Source: Moorella mulderi DSM 14980
GTDB taxonomy: Bacteria; Bacillota; DSM-521; Neomoorellales; Neomoorellaceae
DNA length: 64,000 nt
Assembly (NCBI RefSeq): GCF_001594015.1
Contig: NZ_LTBC01000006.1
Span: forward strand, 1 to 64,000
Direction: 5' to 3'
Shown here piece by piece: positions 1 to 7,738 of this stretch; position 1 is the first letter of the stretch, and every line of letters starts with the position of its first letter. Below the pieces are notes generated by a model. The model was not told the DNA's origin, searched no databases, and was given only the letters and a program-made list of their open reading frames with translations. A program made the translations under genes and the position numbers.

Positions 1-138
1 TCTCTTAGAGGAATGATTCGATACTCAATTAGAAATTCCTGGTTAGAAGATTCTCTCTACTTTTATTTCCTTCTGCACCCTGTAAAAATTATTTTTGGGT
101 TGCTCACAGGGTGCGGAAGATGGGTTACATATCCCGTT

Positions 139-423
139 AAAAAATTTTATACAAGGGGTGTTCTTGACTGGTCGTACGCCGCCCAGCCTGGCGCCGTAGG
201 CGATAATAGCACTGGCCGTAGCGCAGGCGGGGTAAACCCAGGGGGAATGGCGGATAGGCCCGTAAAAGATGAAATCGGCGCCGTATACCAGAGACAACGT
301 GTAAACAGCTACCCCCGCCGCTACCATTGCCCTTTCCTCCTGAAGGCGTGATTTCTGCCAGGTGTGGAAAGCGTTGGAAGGCGAGCAGCCGGCCGGGTAG
401 CCCAGCTTTTCTTCCTTGATCAT
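139..423 (-). pseudogene. Remnant of MtrH-family methyltransferase (C-terminal part)
   Basis: About 95 codons read like the C-terminal third of tetrahydromethanopterin S-methyltransferase subunit H (MtrH) family proteins. Visible motifs are GYPAGCSPSNAFHTW, GADFIFYGPI and WVYPACATASAIIAYGARL. The family is about 300 residues long and transfers methyl groups between a pterin and a corrinoid protein. The N-terminal two thirds are missing: an in-frame stop lies just upstream near 454, and the next gene ends at 480. After GVRPVKNTPCIKFF the frame runs on into unrelated sequence instead of stopping, so both ends are damaged. I infer a deletion remnant of a second pterin methyltransferase once linked to this cluster. 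It is unlikely to be functional. Confidence 0.6.
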
Positions 424-479
424 TATAGCACTCCAGAAGGTACCCGGCACATATTAGTGGAATTTTTGTACCGGAGTTA

Positions 480-1271
480 TTAAATTAAACCCTTACGATG
501 AGCACTGATGAAATTCCGGCAGTGACGATCCCTCCCACACAAAACTTCAGTTGAAAGTACAGTCCCCATTATTTCTCTGTCAAGAGGATCGAGGATCGCC
601 GCATCCAAACCCTCATAAAGAGCAATGGTCAGGAAGTGCCGGTTAATCATCTTTCTTTTTGGTAGACCAAATGAAATATTGCTTAGTCCGCAGGTAATTT
701 TCACCTGAGGGAATTCCTCTTTCAGTCGGTGCATCACTTCAATAAACTTCAGCATTGACTGATTATCGGTGGCGAGGGCGATCACTAGGGGATCTATATA
801 AATTCGGTCTTCAGATATACCATAGCTCTTCCCCTTGTTGATCAGGCTTCTCGCAATATTCAAACGGCTCTCCGCATCTTTTGGAATCCCATTATCATTT
901 ATGGTAAGGGCAATTACATCCCATCCATATTTTAATGCTAAAGGGAAAATTTTTTGGGGTTTATTTCCTTCTTCTGAGACTGAGTTGATTATTCCCTGCT
1001 TCTTAACATATGGTATCACTGCAGCCAGGGCTTCCGGACTTGGGCTATCCAAGCAGAGTGGAATACTTGCCACTTCCTGTACCACATCTATCAACCATTT
1101 CAAACTCTCTACCTCGATACTAGGGCCCGTACCGGCACAAACGTCAATGTAATTTGCCCCTGCCTCTTCTTGATCCTTGGCTAACTTTTGTATGAACTCT
1201 ACATCTCTTTTAGTTATTGCTTCGGCTACTCTTTTAATGCTACCATTGATTTTCTCCCCGATAATAATCAA
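480..1271 (-). CDS. Methyltetrahydrofolate methyltransferase (MtvA/MtgA/AcsE-like)
   Basis: This 263-residue protein belongs to the pterin-binding, dihydropteroate-synthase-like barrel family that moves methyl groups between corrinoid proteins and tetrahydrofolate. AcsE is about the same length. Visible motifs are GEKINGS at the N terminus, NYIDVCAGTG near residue 40, and CGLSNISFGLP near residue 195, which holds the conserved Asn that contacts the pterin in AcsE. LDAAILDPLD near the end is also typical. The start is TTG, chosen for the AAGGAGAG ribosome binding site about nine bases upstream. With the upstream UroD-family protein and corrinoid protein it forms a three-component methyltransferase. 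Its inferred role is as methyltransferase II, passing substrate methyl groups to THF for the Wood-Ljungdahl pathway. Confidence 0.85.
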   Translation of the reverse strand: MIIIGEKINGSIKRVAEAITKRDVEFIQKLAKDQEEAGANYIDVCAGTGPSIEVESLKWLIDVVQEVASIPLCLDSPSPEALAAVIPYVKKQGIINSVSEEGNKPQKIFPLALKYGWDVIALTINDNGIPKDAESRLNIARSLINKGKSYGISEDRIYIDPLVIALATDNQSMLKFIEVMHRLKEEFPQVKITCGLSNISFGLPKRKMINRHFLTIALYEGLDAAILDPLDREIMGTVLSTEVLCGRDRHCRNFISAHRKGLI

Positions 1272-1361
1272 CTTAATATCTCTCCTTCTCCTTCAACGTA
1301 ATATGATTATAGATTATGGTACTACTTCAGGAACGATTCGGTAGGCATCCCAGTGCTGGCA

Positions 1362-1484
1362 TATCCCCAGTTTTGAGCCTGCTTGGACTCGAAAGCGAGC
1401 GACTTGAGCCGAGCGCAAGTCCTGCCCGCGAGGACACCCCCGCGAGCGAGAACCAAGCAGGCTTATAGGCTAAAACCGGGGATA
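1362..1484. repeat. MITE-like inverted-repeat element
   Basis: A 123-bp non-coding element lies between the two methyltransferase genes. Its ends are inverted copies: TATCCCCAGTTTTGAGCCT on the left, and on the right a complement reading TATCCCCGGTTTTAGCCT. Both continue into a GCCTGCTTGG arm. The interior is GC-rich and itself folds. The interior string AGCGAGCGACTTG followed by a CCGAGCG box recurs in the element between ligA and pcrA. No ORF is visible. This looks like a small non-autonomous mobile repeat; a target duplication could not be assigned. Confidence 0.55.
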
Positions 1485-1541
1485 ACTCAGGGAGAACATT
1501 GCTAGATTGAAACTGGCATAGTTCACTTGTGCATTAATATT

Positions 1542-2846
1542 TTAATATACCCCATATTCTTTTGCCGCCTGAATCATTGCATGTACATTTTCTGGCTTTG
1601 CGTTATCGAGAGATGCTCCAGAACACAAAATAAATCCTCCTCCTTTACCCGCTACGTTTATTAGCTTCTTGCAGTATTCTTCCACTTCTTGCGGGCTACC
1701 TATTTGCAATAACGATAATGATACATTGCCCATTATGCAAGCCACATCGCCCAAAATATCCTTTGCTTTAGCCATATCGGTATTATCAAAATACCATATG
1801 GTTTTCCCTTTGGGGATATCTCGAACCACTTCCAATCGGGTGTTATAGCCCCCTTCTGCAAACAATCTTGGTACTAAGCCTTCTTCTACCAACCCTATGA
1901 TAACTTTTCTTAAAGATGGCCAGTAGAAGGTTTTAAATTGTGCATCTGAGAGAAAACCATCTGCTCCTTTGTGTAAGGGTATACCGACCAGCGGAGAACC
2001 CGTTTTCTTTGCCGAAGTTACGCCCCACCTTATGGCAAGCGGTGTCAGCCTTTCAATTGCTTCCAACAATTTTTCCGGTTTACGGTACATATCCAACATT
2101 ATGCCGCGCGTTCCTCTAAGGGTATCGCCAATTATGTCAAATGGTGCTCGCGTTGTACCTCCACCGAAAGCAGGAAAACCATTAGCCCTCAATGTACGAC
2201 CAATTTCTCTAACTTTTGTCGACCATTGAACTGCTTCGTTTCCTGCTGCTATTAGGGCGTTTAAAGCCTCTTGGACCTCAGGCAGCCCGAAGGGTAAGAA
2301 GCTATTCATTGCAGTAGTTTCTAAAACTTCGGTAACAGGAGCAAGTTTGGTAAACGGCTCGAGAGCTCCAAAAACCCTAGGTAAATATACCCTAAGCCAG
2401 AAATCAGAAGGATCCTCAATTAAATGATCATACTCATCGGCTTTCATATATTCTGCTTCCACATACTGGAAATCAGCATTAGGTGGTAATCCATAACCTG
2501 GCCATTTATATTGTTTATTGACAAGGATTTCATTAAATTTGCCTGATATAGGACCGCCCGAATATGCGTCTGGTACAAAATCCATTACAACCTTTGTATA
2601 TGCAAATACAGCCTTCTCCGCGTCATACATAATATCTTGAATCGTCATGCCTGTATAACGAGCAGGGTAAAGTCCTACTCCTAGGATTACGGGTACGCGG
2701 TCAGGGGTTTCTTTTAATTGAATGGCTTTCTTTATTCTGTTCGCCCTGCTTTTATATGCTTCTTCCGCTTCTGCGCTTACGAACTCAATACCCGAAGGCG
2801 AAAGCCACTTTTCAAACATTTTTTCCTGTTTTTCTTCTGATGTCAT
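1542..2846 (-). CDS. UroD-family corrinoid methyltransferase (MtvB-like methyltransferase I)
   Basis: This 434-residue protein is of the uroporphyrinogen decarboxylase/MtaA/MtvB superfamily (COG0407 type). In acetogens, members demethylate methoxylated aromatics or other methyl donors and methylate a partner corrinoid protein. It lies 4 bp downstream of a corrinoid protein gene, so the two are translationally coupled. The C-terminal half carries FAEGGYNTRLE, a WYFDNTDM segment, IMGNVSLSLLQ, and a late FILCSGASLDNAKPEN. The Cys near the end, with acidic or polar residues before it, is where this family binds zinc. The ribosome binding site AGGAGGGG precedes the ATG. The substrate cannot be read from sequence; a methoxylated compound is a guess by analogy with the Moorella Mtv system. 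Confidence 0.8.
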   Translation of the reverse strand: MTSEEKQEKMFEKWLSPSGIEFVSAEAEEAYKSRANRIKKAIQLKETPDRVPVILGVGLYPARYTGMTIQDIMYDAEKAVFAYTKVVMDFVPDAYSGGPISGKFNEILVNKQYKWPGYGLPPNADFQYVEAEYMKADEYDHLIEDPSDFWLRVYLPRVFGALEPFTKLAPVTEVLETTAMNSFLPFGLPEVQEALNALIAAGNEAVQWSTKVREIGRTLRANGFPAFGGGTTRAPFDIIGDTLRGTRGIMLDMYRKPEKLLEAIERLTPLAIRWGVTSAKKTGSPLVGIPLHKGADGFLSDAQFKTFYWPSLRKVIIGLVEEGLVPRLFAEGGYNTRLEVVRDIPKGKTIWYFDNTDMAKAKDILGDVACIMGNVSLSLLQIGSPQEVEEYCKKLINVAGKGGGFILCSGASLDNAKPENVHAMIQAAKEYGVY

Positions 2847-2850
2847 CTTT

Positions 2851-3483
2851 TTATTCCCCTCCTATCCATTTTTTAGCAAGCGCAACAGCCTCAACAGCAT
2901 CTTTTCCATAAGCATCTGCACCTGCATACTGTCTTACATTTTCATTACATTGACCCCCACCAATCATGATCTTAACTTTATCACGCAAACCCGCCTCTTT
3001 AATAGCATTCACTGTGTCCTTCATCGCATCAAATGCCACTGTTAAAAGTCCACTCAATGCAACTACCTGGGGCTGAAACTCCTTAATAGCTTCCACAAAC
3101 TTGGCCGGAGGAACATCTACACCAAGATCTAGAACTTCAAAACCGTTTACCTCCAGCATAAAACTGACTATGTTTTTGCCAATATCGTGTACATCTCCTT
3201 CAACCGTTCCTATGAGCACTTTTCCTAAGCGCCTCGCAGTAGCACCTTTGCTTAACCTGGGTTTTACTAACGATGCTATTTCTTTGAGTATCTCCCCTGC
3301 CATTATAAGATCCGGTAAGAAGTATTCGCCATTTTCGTAGCGTTTACCTATGATATCCACACCTTGTTGAGCCAGTTCCAGGACCTCTTCTGCCATTGTC
3401 CCGCTCTCGAGCATCTTTTGGGCTATTGTAATCGCTTCATTCTCCTGCAAATTTGCTAGGGCTTCAACAAATTCATTTTTCAC
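2851..3483 (-). CDS. Corrinoid methyl-carrier protein (MtvC/MtaC-like)
   Basis: This 210-residue cobalamin-binding methyl carrier has the two-domain plan of MtaC, MtvC and the MetH B12 module. A helical cap occupies residues 1-85, ending in RYENGEYFLPDLIMAGEI. A Rossmann-like B12 domain follows with the DxHxxG base-off signature GDVHDIGKN near residue 96, LSGLLT near residue 145, and IGGGQ near residue 175. It should accept a methyl group from the adjacent UroD-family enzyme and donate it to THF through the methyltransferase II. The ATG follows AAGGAAAGGAA. The IS110 debris upstream separates it from the MFS gene, so it may depend on read-through from the MFS promoter. Confidence 0.88.
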   Translation of the reverse strand: MKNEFVEALANLQENEAITIAQKMLESGTMAEEVLELAQQGVDIIGKRYENGEYFLPDLIMAGEILKEIASLVKPRLSKGATARRLGKVLIGTVEGDVHDIGKNIVSFMLEVNGFEVLDLGVDVPPAKFVEAIKEFQPQVVALSGLLTVAFDAMKDTVNAIKEAGLRDKVKIMIGGGQCNENVRQYAGADAYGKDAVEAVALAKKWIGGE

Positions 3484-3540
3484 AGTTCCTTTCCTCCTTG
3501 ATATGATAGTAATTCAAGGTTCAAACCTATGGCCTTTGAA

Positions 3541-3969
3541 AAGGTAGATAGCGGGCAAAGAAGGTTTTTGGGGTTCCCAGGAGAAACCATCTGTGAGGAT
3601 GGTTTTGGGGCGGCGCTATCCCCCCTTGCACATGAGCGCTCGATGAAGACTGCGTCCCCACTCCTGACGGATACCGCTAACCCCCACAATGCGCACCCAG
3701 TCCTTAAGGCCGGTAGCAGCAGCCGGCTCGTGCATCCCTTAAGGCTGGGACGGTGCTAATGGCGCAAGGCCGCTGGATGAAGTCAGGGCTGCTGGGACCC
3801 CAAAACCTTTTGTTAACCCCCACACCCAGGGAAAGGAGGTGATAAGCGCATGTCGGTCTTGTTCGTGGGTATTAACGTTAGCCTCCGGGAAAATAGGCCC
3901 GGTTCAGATCCTAATGTTAACTTTTTATTCTTCAAGAGCTTTAATGGGTTGTTCCCTTATCAAAATTAG
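3541..3969 (+). mobile_element. Truncated IS110-family left end (possible orphan bridge-RNA locus)
   Basis: On the plus strand, AAAGGAGGTGATAAGCGC precedes an ATG at 3850. The 39-codon ORF begins MSVLFVGINVSLREN, the N-terminal signature of IS110-family DEDD transposases (normally VGIDVS). The catalytic Asp is Asn here, and after about 20 codons the reading frame runs into the antisense of the MFS gene end. The roughly 300 bp upstream are non-coding and highly structured. A hairpin has arms AAACCAT/ATGGTTT (3594-3615). A long CCCAG-CCTTAAGG stem encloses a CCGG stem (3697-3750). An outer repeat pairs AGGTTTTTGGGGTTCCCAG near 3562 with its complement near 3792. IS110 elements carry their bridge RNA in such an end. 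The transposase is clearly dead. Confidence 0.55.
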
Positions 3970-5238
3970 TGCAATAAGGGCGATTAACGCAACTATAAAC
4001 AGAACATTCATAGCAGTACTAAAGGCGGCAGGTACATAGCCTCCTCCTTTTTGTATAATAACACCCCACGTTTGGATCATAGCGCCAGAACCCAAAAGAT
4101 TTTGCAGAAGCACCTGTGTTGAACGTGCAGTACCTATATACCTGGGACCGACTAATGTCCTTAATAATGCTATACCGGCATTTACTCCAACAGAAGTGCT
4201 GAAGCTGAAACCTCCAAACAACGCAAACATCATGGCGATTATTGTAGCCTGTTCCAAGGTCGTAGCACGTTTCAAGGTTAAAGCAAACGTTATTATTATA
4301 ATCATTGTTATAGCATGTGCTATTATATTAGTAAACTTGGCTCCTTTTTTACTCGCTACATATCCTGCAACATATGCACCTATTAGTGTGCCAAAAGAGC
4401 CTGTTAATAAAATATTGCCGGCAGTAACTATATTTATTTTTAGAACTTGCTTCAGTATTACGCCACCCCAACCTGCGAATAACGTTTGATATATTGTCGC
4501 GTTAATGATAGCGAATACTAGAAATAGCCCATACTGCGGCTGTTTTAATAGCACACCCAAGCCAGCGAGGGGATTTGTCACCTCTCTCTTAGGAACCTCA
4601 GCGGAGGATTGTTCAGTTGGTATTAAACCCGCATCCCTTGGACTGTCTTTTACAAGCAAAAATATACTAACTGTGATTATAGCTGCCAATATACCTAACG
4701 TTAAGAAAGTGTTTCCCCATCCTAAATTAGTAAGCATCAATGCAAGCGGCGTTGTTGCCAGCATTGCTCCAAGTCTTCCAATTGCTGCTACCGTACCATT
4801 TACATAAGCAAATCCTTCTCTACTCTCCCATCCTGCTATCAATTTTATAATAGCGGTGTACACAGACAGTGCACCCATAGCTATTAATGCTCTTCCGACA
4901 AGGATAGCGGTAAAATTGTTTTGAAAAACAACTAATGCCAATGTTCCTATTGACATAAGAGTATACAACACTGCCATTGAACGTCTTGCACCAATATAAT
5001 CGATCAATAATCCACCAGGGATAGCCGCAGCAGCAGTAGCGTAGAACCATACTGCACCAATCAAAGCAGCTCTTGCAGGAGTCAGGTTGAATTTTTCAAC
5101 CAGAGCCGGGGTGATCATTCCGCCAGAAGTAGTATGGAAAAAGGTATATATCAGAGCTAGGCTTGCAATTACATATCCTATCATTTTTATTTTACCTAAC
5201 CTATTTAACCTTTCCCTTTCATCTATGGTTATCTCCAT
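3925..5238 (-). CDS. MFS transporter
   Basis: This 437-residue, about 12-helix major facilitator protein has 6+6 topology and a central hydrophilic loop near residue 210 (VKDSPRDAGLIPTEQSS). The loop after TM2 carries the MFS motif-A-like GGLLIDYIGARRS. The start is placed at the ATG at 5238, not at the longer frame beginning at 5262, because AGAAGGAGG lies eight bases before it. The closest context is corrinoid methyltransferase genes, so it probably imports the methylated substrate, or a related organic acid, used by that system. It is the first intact gene after the sigma-H-like promoter and palindrome at 5670-5717. The RBS lies in leftover sequence of a corrinoid-protein gene. Confidence 0.85.
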   Translation of the reverse strand: MEITIDERERLNRLGKIKMIGYVIASLALIYTFFHTTSGGMITPALVEKFNLTPARAALIGAVWFYATAAAAIPGGLLIDYIGARRSMAVLYTLMSIGTLALVVFQNNFTAILVGRALIAMGALSVYTAIIKLIAGWESREGFAYVNGTVAAIGRLGAMLATTPLALMLTNLGWGNTFLTLGILAAIITVSIFLLVKDSPRDAGLIPTEQSSAEVPKREVTNPLAGLGVLLKQPQYGLFLVFAIINATIYQTLFAGWGGVILKQVLKINIVTAGNILLTGSFGTLIGAYVAGYVASKKGAKFTNIIAHAITMIIIITFALTLKRATTLEQATIIAMMFALFGGFSFSTSVGVNAGIALLRTLVGPRYIGTARSTQVLLQNLLGSGAMIQTWGVIIQKGGGYVPAAFSTAMNVLFIVALIALIALILIREQPIKALEE

Positions 5239-5249
5239 ATTGCAGTTCC

Positions 5250-5353
5250 TCCTTCTGTTCAAACCGTTCTTCTATCAGCTCCATACCCTGGCGGCATTCT
5301 TCGATAATGGCCAGGGGAGCTCCTCCAGCTGCCAGCCGGGCCTTTACTTCAGT
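5250..5353 (-). pseudogene. Fragment of corrinoid protein N-terminal domain
   Basis: The minus strand reads VKARLAAGGAPLAIIEECRQ, then GMELIEERFEQ, in one frame. It matches the helical cap of the corrinoid protein encoded at 5790-6458 (LPLEIVEECRQGLKIVGERY). There is no start codon (an in-frame TAA lies upstream) and no B12 domain. The frame runs into the MFS start region. I infer that a third corrinoid-protein gene was deleted, joining its first helices to the transporter; the relic now supplies the transporter's ribosome binding site. Confidence 0.65.
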
Positions 5354-5669
5354 TAATTAATACCTTTTTCTCTTGCAAATCAGCCAAAAGTTGTCCCGCA
5401 AGCCCATCCCCACACGCCCCTTTTTCCCAAGATTTAGCGAAGTCATCGACCTTCTTGTATGTCGGTCAAGTCCAGAATATGGTGTAAAATTTTTTTACTA
5501 GACGGACTACCTTTCCTCCGACCATTACTTAGGTTATACCATAATTTACCTCCTTCCCTGTTAATACCAATTTGGGTTCCGTATAATTTGCTTCTGCTTT
5601 ACGTTTCCTCAACCGTAACGCAAATTCATCTAACAGAGGGAATTTTGCACCAAAATCGAGACTTGACCT

Positions 5670-5687
5670 TGTATACCGGTCTATACA
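5670..5687. promoter_or_regulatory. 18-bp palindrome, candidate GntR operator
   Basis: TGTATACCGGTCTATACA is an inverted repeat (TGTATA, six bases, TATACA). It lies immediately downstream of the sigma-H-like -10 at 5691-5696, where a repressor would block initiation. A related TTGT...ACAA site (7310-7324, containing TATACAA) sits in the same position relative to the promoter of the GntR gene. This suggests one regulator controls both promoters. Confidence 0.5.
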
Positions 5688-5690
5688 TAT

Positions 5691-5717
5691 ATTCTACTTC
5701 TGTTTGATAATTCCTGC
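5691..5717 (-). promoter_or_regulatory. Sigma-H-like promoter of MFS/methyltransferase unit
   Basis: On the minus strand GCAGGAATT is followed after exactly 12 bases by TAGAAT. This matches the B. subtilis sigma-H pattern (AGGAWWT, then GAAT). It lies in the 440-bp gene-free stretch 5354-5789, directly upstream of the transporter unit. The rest of that stretch shows no gene I can support. Confidence 0.6.
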
Positions 5718-5789
5718 TTATAATCGAACAAAAAATTTTGATACCATGTTGTTTATTTTCCGGGGAAAGATGGTGGACAAAACAGACAG

Positions 5790-6458
5790 TTAAACCAGGG
5801 CCCGTCTCTCTTCTGTACTCACGACCCTCATCCCCAGCCAGCGCCGGCAGATGGCCACTCCTTCCCCCGCCTCCCGCACCCAGGCGTCAGCACCCACATA
5901 CTGGCAAACCCGCTCGTTGACCAGGCCTCCTATAAGAACTTTGACCGCAGGTTTAGGAGCCAGCATGCGGATCAGTTGGACGGTCCGGCGCATGGATTCA
6001 AAAGATGAAGTCAGTAAAGCAGATAACCCCAAAACCCGGGCACCAGTTTCCCGGAGAATGCTTAAAAATATATCAGGTAGGATGTCCACCCCTGCATCAT
6101 AGACGCGGAAACCTTCACATCGAAGCAGGGAGATAGTTATGTTCTTGCCGATGTCATGGATATCGCCCTCTACCGTGCCAAAAACGATGTCAGCTTTGCC
6201 AGGCTGCTCCTGAGAGATTGGCGAGATAGCCAGAAAGGGTTCTAGAACCTGGAGAGCTTCCTGGAATATTTCCGCCGACATTACCAGGTCACTTAAGAAA
6301 TATTCTCCCGCTGCATAACGTTCCCCTACTATTTTAAGCCCCTGCCGGCATTCTTCTACAATTTCCAGGGGCAGCTTCTGTTCGCGGAGGGCTTGCTTGA
6401 CCAGTTCAAGGACCTTCTTTTCTTCAAATTCTGCCATAGCCAGGGCTAAAGGTCCCAA
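5790..6458 (-). CDS. Second corrinoid methyl-carrier protein
   Basis: This corrinoid protein of about 222 residues is paralogous to the one at 2851-3483. The helical cap carries IVEECRQGLKIVGERYAAGEYF. The B12 domain has GDIHDIGKN near residue 105, LSALLTSSF and IGGLVNE. The start is uncertain: a TTG at 6458 has a GAGAGGTGG site six bases upstream and gives the usual cap length, while the ATG at 6437 has no ribosome binding site. It follows the GntR gene with a 56-bp gap, probably as one transcript. A second carrier usually means a second methyl donor; no second methyltransferase I is present nearby, so its partner is either the UroD-family enzyme here or encoded elsewhere. Confidence 0.82.
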   Translation of the reverse strand: MGPLALAMAEFEEKKVLELVKQALREQKLPLEIVEECRQGLKIVGERYAAGEYFLSDLVMSAEIFQEALQVLEPFLAISPISQEQPGKADIVFGTVEGDIHDIGKNITISLLRCEGFRVYDAGVDILPDIFLSILRETGARVLGLSALLTSSFESMRRTVQLIRMLAPKPAVKVLIGGLVNERVCQYVGADAWVREAGEGVAICRRWLGMRVVSTEERRALV

Positions 6459-6514
6459 CACACAAACCACCTCTCGTCCTTATTTTAGGCTCTTGTAAGC
6501 TTGCACCTCAGAGT

Positions 6515-7246
6515 CTAAATTGCCATGGAAACCGAAGTCAACTGATACCGATCGCCACGGTATAAACACCATCCCCACCCCACCGGCCGGCCATCCCCGG
6601 CCAGGAGTACCTGCTCCAGCAAGAAGGCCGGCGAGCCCGGCGCCACACGTAAAGCCCGGGCCTCTTCGTCATTAAGGACCGTCGCTTGCAAAACCATTTT
6701 ACTGCTTATCGGGAGAGCCTCGGCATGTTTCTCCACCATCTCCGGGAGCGCCTGGTACTGGAGCTCGTTCTCAAGGATGGGCCGTCCCCGGTCGTAGCGG
6801 AGGTATTTACGATCATAGGCCAGGGGCTCTCCCCCGGCTAAAAGGGAACGGCGGATATAGAGCACCTTCGTCCCTGCCGGAACTTGTAATTTCCCGGCTG
6901 CCTTTTCCGGCGCGGGAACCAGCCTGGCTTCCAGCAACCGGACACTGGAGGTTAAGCCCCGTGCAGCCGCCTCCTTGTGGAATTCTTCCATGACAAAAAC
7001 AGCGCGGTCCAGCTCGGGCCGGGAGACAAAAGTACCTTTCCCTCGTTCAGTGCGAATGAGACCGGCCCTGGCCAGCTGGCTCAGGCTGCGGCGGACGGTC
7101 ATGCGGCTTAACCCGTATTTTTCGCTCAGCTCCGCTTCGGAGGGTAAAGCCTCGCCCGGGCGGTAGTCACCCGCCCTGATCTGGCGTTCTAGGATCTGTG
7201 CCAGCTGATAGTAAGGAGGTACAAAAGAGCTTTTGTCTATAGCCAC
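6515..7246 (-). CDS. GntR-family (HutC/UTRA) transcriptional regulator
   Basis: This 243-residue regulator has an N-terminal winged helix at residues 10-75 (QLAQILERQIRAGDYRPGE, then LSRMTVRRSLSQLARAGLI and RGKGTFV). A C-terminal UTRA ligand-binding domain starts near residue 95 and carries a VLYIRRSLLAGGEPLAYDR segment. The start is GTG with GAGGTGG nine bases upstream. UTRA regulators usually sense the substrate or product of the pathway they control. Its position at the head of the corrinoid methyltransferase cluster, and the two similar palindromes at its own and the transporter promoter, suggest it is the local, autoregulated repressor. Confidence 0.88.
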   Translation of the reverse strand: MAIDKSSFVPPYYQLAQILERQIRAGDYRPGEALPSEAELSEKYGLSRMTVRRSLSQLARAGLIRTERGKGTFVSRPELDRAVFVMEEFHKEAAARGLTSSVRLLEARLVPAPEKAAGKLQVPAGTKVLYIRRSLLAGGEPLAYDRKYLRYDRGRPILENELQYQALPEMVEKHAEALPISSKMVLQATVLNDEEARALRVAPGSPAFLLEQVLLAGDGRPVGWGWCLYRGDRYQLTSVSMAI

Positions 7247-7326
7247 GTGTTAACCCACCTCACTCAGGTAGAAGTAACCAGCTTAACAACCCTGGGTTCC
7301 AAGGAAGCTTTGTCGTTTATACAACT

Positions 7327-7353
7327 ATTCTCCATTTATTTGATAATTCCTGC
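7327..7353 (-). promoter_or_regulatory. Sigma-H-like promoter of GntR/corrinoid unit
   Basis: GCAGGAATT, 12 bases, GAGAAT on the minus strand. The sequence ATCAAA follows the -35-like box both here and in the promoter at 5691-5717, so the two are closely related copies. A TTGT/ACAA inverted repeat (7310-7324) lies just downstream. Confidence 0.6.
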
Positions 7354-7420
7354 TTAAGGCAAACTAATAGCAGCATTAATTTAGCTCAAGCAGAGCACTC
7401 GCCGCTACTACTTTTTTCTC

Positions 7421-7448
7421 TTGTGTTTTATATATGTTGCTGTATAAT
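7421..7448 (+). promoter_or_regulatory. Sigma-A promoter of the RHH/PIN module
   Basis: TTGTGT, 16 bases, TATAAT. The bases overlapping and following the -10 (AATGTATATGTATATTACAT) form an imperfect palindrome, a natural operator for the ribbon-helix-helix antitoxin encoded 40 bp downstream. Confidence 0.55.
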
Positions 7449-7487
7449 GTATATGTATATTACATTACAGAAGGAGGTATTAAAGCC

Positions 7488-7736
7488 ATGGCTGTACGCA
7501 CCCAGATTTACTTGCCAGAAGAACTTTACGAGCGCTTGCGTAGACGCGCGGTTATTACTGGTAAGTCCATGGCCGAACAAATCAGAGAATCGCTGGAACG
7601 CTACTTTACCGAAATAGAAGCCAACACCCCGAAACTTGAAGATCCTATCTGGCAATTAGGCGACCGTATCCAGAGCCAGGATCACGATCTTTCCACCTGC
7701 CATGATGCTTATCTCTATCCCCGGAAAGGCCGGTAA
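7488..7736 (+). CDS. Ribbon-helix-helix antitoxin
   Basis: This 82-residue protein begins MAVRTQIYLPEELYERLRRR, a classic ribbon-helix-helix DNA-binding strand and helix. A second helix (GKSMAEQIRESLERYF) and an acidic tail for toxin binding follow. The ATG has AAGGAGG at the right distance; a longer upstream frame lacks one. It ends 2 bp before the PIN-domain gene. Its expected role is to bind and neutralise the PIN RNase and repress the shared promoter at the palindrome near -10. Confidence 0.85.
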   Translation: MAVRTQIYLPEELYERLRRRAVITGKSMAEQIRESLERYFTEIEANTPKLEDPIWQLGDRIQSQDHDLSTCHDAYLYPRKGR

Positions 7737-7738
7737 AC

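Noticed and set aside
13-351. Plus-strand 112-residue frame at the left edge
   Set aside because: It is antisense to the MtrH-like remnant, and its product shows no recognisable pattern.
3480-3689. Minus-strand 69-residue frame upstream of the first corrinoid gene
   Set aside because: It lies inside the structured IS110 end, has no family resemblance and no good ribosome binding site.
3700-3810. Cobalamin riboswitch in the leader of the corrinoid protein gene
   Set aside because: The B12 box and the other conserved blocks are absent on the minus strand; the structure is better explained by the IS110 end on the plus strand.
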